Assembly: GCF_000761445.1 (NCBI RefSeq)
Contig: NZ_KN196470.1
Location: 2,954,968 to 3,018,967 of the forward strand
Length of the DNA stretch: 64,000 nucleotides
Direction of reading: 5' to 3'
DNA from: Oleiagrimonas soli
GTDB taxonomy: Bacteria; Pseudomonadota; Gammaproteobacteria; Xanthomonadales; Rhodanobacteraceae
Made by a program: the position numbers and the translations under genes. Shown in pieces: positions 59,821-64,000 of this stretch. A model generated the notes under the pieces. The model made no database searches, was not told the DNA's origin, and saw only the letters and a list, made by a program, of their open reading frames with translations. The stretch's first letter is position 1. Each line of letters starts with the position of its first letter.

Positions 59821-61167
59821 ATGACTCTGCGCAGCCTCTTCGTCGACTTCAACAGCTACTTCGCCTCGGTCGAGCAACACGACGACGAAGCGCTGCGCGG
59901 CCGTCCGGTGGCGGTGGCGCCGGTGGCCGCCGAAACCACCTGCTGCATCGCCGCCAGCTACGAGGCCAAGGCCTTCGGCGTGAAGACCGGCACGCAGGTG
60001 CGCGAGGCGCGCCGCCTGTGTCCGGACATCGTCGTCGTGCAGGCGCGGCCCGAGCGCTACGTGCACTGGCACCACCGGCTGATGCAAGCCATCGACCGCG
60101 CCATTCCCGTCGGCGTGCCCAGCTCCATCGACGAGGTCGCCTGCGAACTGGTCGGCCGGCAGCGCCAGCGCGACGTCGCCGAGCAGATCGCGCAGCAGGT
60201 CAAGGCCGAGATCGCCGCCATCGCGCCCGGCGGCGCGATCCGCTGCTCGATCGGCATCGCGCCCAATCCGTGGCTGGCCAAGACTGCCTCGGACATGCGC
60301 AAACCCGACGGCCTGACCGTGATCGAGCAGAGCGACCTGCCGCATGCCCTGCACGCCCTGGAACTGCGCGACCTGTGCGGCATCGGCCCGTCCATGCATC
60401 GCCGTCTGCTCGAACACGGCATCCACAGCGTCGCCGATCTGACCGCCGCGCCGCCGCACCTGCTGCGCCACGCCTGGGGCGGCATCGAGGGCGAACGCAT
60501 GTGGGGGCTGCTGCACGGCCAGTGGCTGCCGCCGACCAAGACCACGCGCAGCTCGATCGGTCACTCGCACGTGCTGAACCCGGAACTGCGCTCGGCCGAA
60601 GGCGCGCGCGCGGTGCTGGCCAAGCTGCTGGCCAAGGCCGCCATGCGGCTGCGCCGCGACGATCTGCTGAGCGGCGCGCTGGCGGTGCACATCCGCTTCG
60701 TCGGCCACGACGAACGCTGGGGCGCGGACCTGGGCTTCGACCCCACCGACGACACCCGCGCCCTGCTGCATCTGATGAACCGCATGCTCGACGGTCCGCG
60801 CCGCCATCGTCGCGCCCTGCCCGGCCCGCCGCGCGCGATGCCGCTGTCGGTCAGCGTGACCCTGCACAAGCTGGTCGCGCGCACGCAGAGCAGCGGCTCG
60901 CTGTTCGCGCCGCTGGAATCGATGCGCAAGCTGGACGCCGTGGTCGACCGCATCAACGCCAAGTACGGCCTCAACAAGGTCTACTTCGGCAGCATGCAGA
61001 CTGCGCTCGAACACGACGCCGCGCCGATGCGCATTCCCTTCAGCCACATCCCCGAGGCGGCCGAGCAGGATGCCGAACAGCATCCGCTGTGGCTGAAGTC
61101 GATGAACCAGGCCAAGGTGCTGGCCGAAGGCGAGCACCGCCACCGCGAACGCGAACGACGGGGCTGA
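59821..61167 (+). CDS. Y-family DNA polymerase, DinB-like, non-canonical
   Basis: 448 residues from ATG 59821; the ATG at 59797 is an alternative. The palm motifs are LFVDFNSYFASVEQ (D9) and SSIDEVACEL (D104, E105), with AASYEAKAFGVKTG and the HhH region DLCGIGPSMHRRLLEHGI. Catalytic acids are retained, but the second acid of the DMD motif is N11. About 80 residues longer than the canonical DinB encoded 1.1 kb downstream, with a basic C-terminal end. No lexA-imuA-imuB context is visible, so it is not the ImuB subunit. Translesion synthesis is inferred. Confidence 0.85.
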   Translation: MTLRSLFVDFNSYFASVEQHDDEALRGRPVAVAPVAAETTCCIAASYEAKAFGVKTGTQVREARRLCPDIVVVQARPERYVHWHHRLMQAIDRAIPVGVPSSIDEVACELVGRQRQRDVAEQIAQQVKAEIAAIAPGGAIRCSIGIAPNPWLAKTASDMRKPDGLTVIEQSDLPHALHALELRDLCGIGPSMHRRLLEHGIHSVADLTAAPPHLLRHAWGGIEGERMWGLLHGQWLPPTKTTRSSIGHSHVLNPELRSAEGARAVLAKLLAKAAMRLRRDDLLSGALAVHIRFVGHDERWGADLGFDPTDDTRALLHLMNRMLDGPRRHRRALPGPPRAMPLSVSVTLHKLVARTQSSGSLFAPLESMRKLDAVVDRINAKYGLNKVYFGSMQTALEHDAAPMRIPFSHIPEAAEQDAEQHPLWLKSMNQAKVLAEGEHRHRERERRG

Positions 61168-61174
61168 TCCGCGC

Positions 61175-61936
61175 TCAGGACTTGTGCGGCAGCGCGGCGG
61201 GGGCGTCCTTGACCACCTGCATCGACACCGGCTTGTGATAGCTCGCCGAGAGGATGCACACATACGCCGCCAGCGGCGGTAGCCCGACCTCGGCGCGGCG
61301 CGCATCGACGTGCGCCAGATCCTCGGTCGGCTGCAGCATCATCACGCCGTGCGTACGCTTGTCGCTGATGAATTGCGTGCCGTAGCGCTGCGGCTTGCCC
61401 TGCTCGCGCAGCACCCGGTCGGTCAGCAGGGCGAAGTCCTGACCCGACACATCGCCCGCGGCGCGCAGCTTCGCCAGCTGCGGGAGCACGCTCGCCTGCA
61501 GCGCCGGATCGCGCGTGGCGTGCTGCACCAGGATGAACGCGGCCTGCACGCCATCTTTGCCGACCATCGCGGGCGTCGGAAATCCGTGTGCGGCAAGCAT
61601 TTTGCGCAACTGCACCAGATGGTCCGCATCGACCTGCTGCATGCGCTTGGCCAACGGGCCGTCCATCGCCAGACCGGCAGCAATCCAGGCGTTGCGTGCA
61701 TCCTGATCGGCCTTGAACATCGCCAGCAGACGCTTGCGAAGAATCGGGTCCGTCGGCGTCGCCGTGTCCGCGACATGCGCCTTTTCCGGCGGCTTGTGGT
61801 GCGCCTGTTCCCACGCGGCGAACGCCGGACACGCCGCTTCCAGCGACGTATCGCCACCGCCGCCATCGGCCATCGCGGACATCGAGACCACCAGTGCGGC
61901 CAACCAGCAGACGACCGGTATCCATGTGCTCTTCAT
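61175..61936 (-). CDS. DUF6624-like secreted protein
   Basis: 253 residues with a signal peptide (MKSTWIPVVCWLAALVVSMSAMA). The core LRKMLAAHGFPTPAMVGKDGVQAAFILVQHA, DFALLTDRVLREQGKPQRYGTQF is characteristic of the DUF6624 group. Function unknown. It is convergent with the Y-family polymerase gene (7 bp apart). Confidence 0.75.
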   Translation of the reverse strand: MKSTWIPVVCWLAALVVSMSAMADGGGGDTSLEAACPAFAAWEQAHHKPPEKAHVADTATPTDPILRKRLLAMFKADQDARNAWIAAGLAMDGPLAKRMQQVDADHLVQLRKMLAAHGFPTPAMVGKDGVQAAFILVQHATRDPALQASVLPQLAKLRAAGDVSGQDFALLTDRVLREQGKPQRYGTQFISDKRTHGVMMLQPTEDLAHVDARRAEVGLPPLAAYVCILSASYHKPVSMQVVKDAPAALPHKS

Positions 61937-62271
61937 CGGTACGCACTCCAGCGTTGCGGAACCCGGACGTTATAGCAGGAGCGACCGGCGCTGCGTCGGA
62001 AAGGGCACCCGCATCGACGCTGCTGTCGGGTGCGGAACCGCTGCAAGCGTGCTGTCGCGCGATGAACCGGCTTCCTGCACGCCCATGGCGGCGCGAACTG
62101 CGCGCACATGCATGAAAGCGTCCTGCCGACCCATCTGACCCGAATCGGATGCGCGCATACCGGAGGTTTCGCACGCCCCTCGTTCGGCTCGCCCCGTGTC
62201 CTCGCGGCAAAGCTTGCCGCCACGTACCATGCGCTGCGTACAATCGAACGTCCCCGAACCTCGCCTCGCTC
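61937..62271. other. 335-bp gene-free region between a divergent pair (DUF6624 gene and dinB)
   Basis: It contains the promoters of the two flanking divergent genes. Frames crossing it are extensions of antisense shadows. No LexA-type CTGTN8ACAG box or other element was recognised. Confidence 0.4.
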
Positions 62272-63366
62272 ATGCCCTCGCCGCGCAAGATCATCCACGT
62301 CGACATGGACGCGTTCTACGCGTCGGTCGAGCAGCGCGACGACCCGCGCCTGCGCGGCAAGCCCGTGGTGGTGGCCTGGCGTGGCGCGCGTTCGGTGGTG
62401 TGCGCGGCCAGTTACGAGGCGCGTCCGTTCGGCGTGCGCTCGGCGATGCCGGCGCTGCGCGCGGAGCGGCTGTGCCCGCAGGCGATCTTCGTGGCCCCGG
62501 ACTTCACCCGCTACAAGGCCGTGTCGCGGCAGATTCACGCGATCTTCGCGCGTCATACCGACCTGATCGAACCGCTGTCGCTGGACGAAGCCTACCTCGA
62601 CGTCACCGACGCCAAGTCCGGCCTGCCCTCGGCCACCGCGACCGCCGAGGCGATCCGCGCCACGATTTTCGAGGAAACCGAACTCACCGCCTCCGCCGGC
62701 ATCGCGCCGAACAAGTTCCTGGCCAAGATCGCCTCGGACTGGAATAAGCCCAACGGCCAGTTCGTGATCCGGCCGAGTCAGGTCGAGGCGTTTTTGACGC
62801 CGCTCGACGTGGGCAAGATTCCCGGCGTCGGCAAGGTCATGCAGCAGCGCCTGGCCAAGCTCGGCATCCGCACCGTCGGCGACCTGCGCACGCACCCGCG
62901 CGCGGCGCTGGAACAGCGCTTCGGGCGCTGGGGCGGACGCCTGTACGAACTGGCCCGCGGCATCGACGAACGGGCGGTCAGCAACGAACGCGAGCTGCAG
63001 CAGATTTCCTCGGAAGACACCTTCGCCGAAGACCTGTCGCTGGAGGCGCTGGAAGCCGACATCCGCCGTCTCGCCGGCAAGACCTGGGCCGCGTACGAGC
63101 GCAAGAGCGACGAGGAGCGCCCGCGCGTGGCGCGCACCATCGTGCTGAAGCTGAAGACCGCCGACTTCCGCACCCTCACCCGCAGCCTGACCCCACAGCA
63201 GCCGCCGCAGAGCGAACGCGAACTGGCCGATATCGCCTGCGCGCTGCGCGGTCGCGTGGAACTGCCGGACACGACCCGCTACCGTCTGGTCGGCGTGGGC
63301 CTGTCCGGTTTCGTCGACGCCGACAGCCATCTGGTGCAGAACGACCTGTTCGGCGACGCGCCATGA
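62272..63366 (+). CDS. dinB: DNA polymerase IV
   Basis: 364 residues from the ATG at 62272 (MPSPRKIIHVDMDAFYASVEQ). Complete palm (DMDAFYASVEQ, SLDEAYLD), thumb with HhH (KIPGVGKVMQQRLAKLGI), and little-finger domain. Canonical error-prone translesion polymerase. It ends in LVQNDLFGDAP, which resembles the C-terminal beta-clamp-binding peptide (Q-x2-LF). Confidence 0.95.
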   Translation: MPSPRKIIHVDMDAFYASVEQRDDPRLRGKPVVVAWRGARSVVCAASYEARPFGVRSAMPALRAERLCPQAIFVAPDFTRYKAVSRQIHAIFARHTDLIEPLSLDEAYLDVTDAKSGLPSATATAEAIRATIFEETELTASAGIAPNKFLAKIASDWNKPNGQFVIRPSQVEAFLTPLDVGKIPGVGKVMQQRLAKLGIRTVGDLRTHPRAALEQRFGRWGGRLYELARGIDERAVSNERELQQISSEDTFAEDLSLEALEADIRRLAGKTWAAYERKSDEERPRVARTIVLKLKTADFRTLTRSLTPQQPPQSERELADIACALRGRVELPDTTRYRLVGVGLSGFVDADSHLVQNDLFGDAP

Positions 63367-63450
63367 CGATGTGCGCGTGATCGCAGACAGCGGACGGGCA
63401 TCCCTCTGCGGAACGCCCGCCCAGCGCATGAGCGACAGCGATGACGGTCG

Positions 63451-63999
63451 TCACGGCCGCCCGGCGATCATCCGCCAGACCTCGCGCGGACCCGACGCGC
63501 GACGCAGGTCGGCCAGCAGCCGTCCCCATTCGCCGAAGGCCAGTCCGAACGGATTCTGCGTGCCCAGCGGATGGGCCAGCCCGTAGCGCAGCGGCTGGTC
63601 CGCGCGCTCCTTGCGCAGCGTGCCGAACAGGCGGTCGTAGACGATCAGCACGCCGCCGTAGTTGCAATCCAGGTAGTACGGATTGGACGCATGATGCACG
63701 CGATGGTGCGCGGGCGTGTTGAAGATCCACTCCAGCGGCCCGAGCGTGCGCACGACCTCGGTGTGCAGGAAGAACTGGTACTGCAGATTGAACGCCAGCA
63801 GCACGAACACCATGCGCGGATCGAAGCCGGCCAGCACCAGCGGCAGGTAGAACACCCAGGCCATCGACAGCAGGTTGGTCCAGCCCAGCCGGATCGCCGA
63901 CAGCAGCGTCATCTGCTCCGGCGTGTGATGCACGGCGTGGTTGGCCCAGATCCAGCGCACGGTATGGCTGCAACGGTGCATCCAGTAATACGCCAACTC
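63451..63999 (-). CDS. Sterol desaturase / fatty-acid hydroxylase family protein (N-terminus beyond right edge)
   Basis: The frame continues past the window end (…ELAYYWMHRC). The di-iron histidine boxes are present: HRCSH, NHAVHHTPEQ and HHRVHHAS, with hydrophobic membrane segments between. About 182 C-terminal residues are visible. Integral-membrane hydroxylase or desaturase acting on lipids; the substrate is unknown. It is convergent with dinB. Confidence 0.85.
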   Translation of the reverse strand, partial: ELAYYWMHRCSHTVRWIWANHAVHHTPEQMTLLSAIRLGWTNLLSMAWVFYLPLVLAGFDPRMVFVLLAFNLQYQFFLHTEVVRTLGPLEWIFNTPAHHRVHHASNPYYLDCNYGGVLIVYDRLFGTLRKERADQPLRYGLAHPLGTQNPFGLAFGEWGRLLADLRRASGPREVWRMIAGRP

Positions 64000-64000
64000 C

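Overview
The window is high-GC chromosomal DNA from a gammaproteobacterium of the Xanthomonadales/Lysobacterales. A Rhodanobacteraceae- or Xanthomonadaceae-like genome is likely. The evidence is the speD / Crp-like clp / trpC-trpD-trpG block, a split trpE, a sucrose-type sugar symporter beside a GH13 amylase and a LacI regulator, coq7, and a PNGase A-like secreted enzyme. No species call is possible from sequence alone.

Layout. 1-5868: maltodextrin-type sugar locus (six-hairpin glycosidase cut by the left edge, GPH/SUT-type symporter, secreted alpha-amylase, convergent LacI repressor). 6508-7087: two small chromosomal genes, one starting with TTG. 7247-26070: an 18.8-kb integrative, mobilizable element inserted in the 3' end of a tRNA-Gln(CUG) gene. 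It is bounded by an 18-bp direct repeat and carries two tyrosine recombinases, a MobA/MobL relaxase, RadC, a YegP-like protein, two proteins with HEPN-type R-x4-H motifs, a predicted modification-dependent nuclease, an AT-richer protein of about 1270 residues and several small membrane proteins. 26154-28966: rpsI, rplM, an Fe-S oxidoreductase and coq7. 29327-35322: two HAD phosphatases around speD and clp, then trpC, trpD and trpG. 35417-45043: copper-type TonB receptor, DUF2946 protein, two PanE-like reductases, a metallopeptidase lipoprotein, small membrane proteins, a SIMPL protein and trpE. 45182-53693: PNGase A-like protein and a complete proteobacterial dedicated sortase system (histidine kinase, response regulator, VIT/vWA target, class GN sortase) with two micro-ORFs and one unknown secreted protein. 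53819-63999: housekeeping genes (rpe, djlA, cytochrome c, purC, HIT protein, Mpo1-like protein), two Y-family polymerases and a fatty-acid hydroxylase cut by the right edge.

How the parts work together. The sugar locus would degrade, import and sense maltodextrins. The island recreates an intact tRNA-Gln at its right end and supplies its own transcription terminator there, leaving the gene's original terminator about 18.8 kb away beside the left end. Its cargo looks like anti-invader functions plus mobilization. The best candidate for an undescribed system is the protein at 14406-18221, which has a PD-(D/E)XK-like N-terminus and sits next to the relaxase; the R-x4-H pair at 9902-11350 comes second. 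The sortase block couples a two-component sensor to one cell-surface protein and its own sortase.
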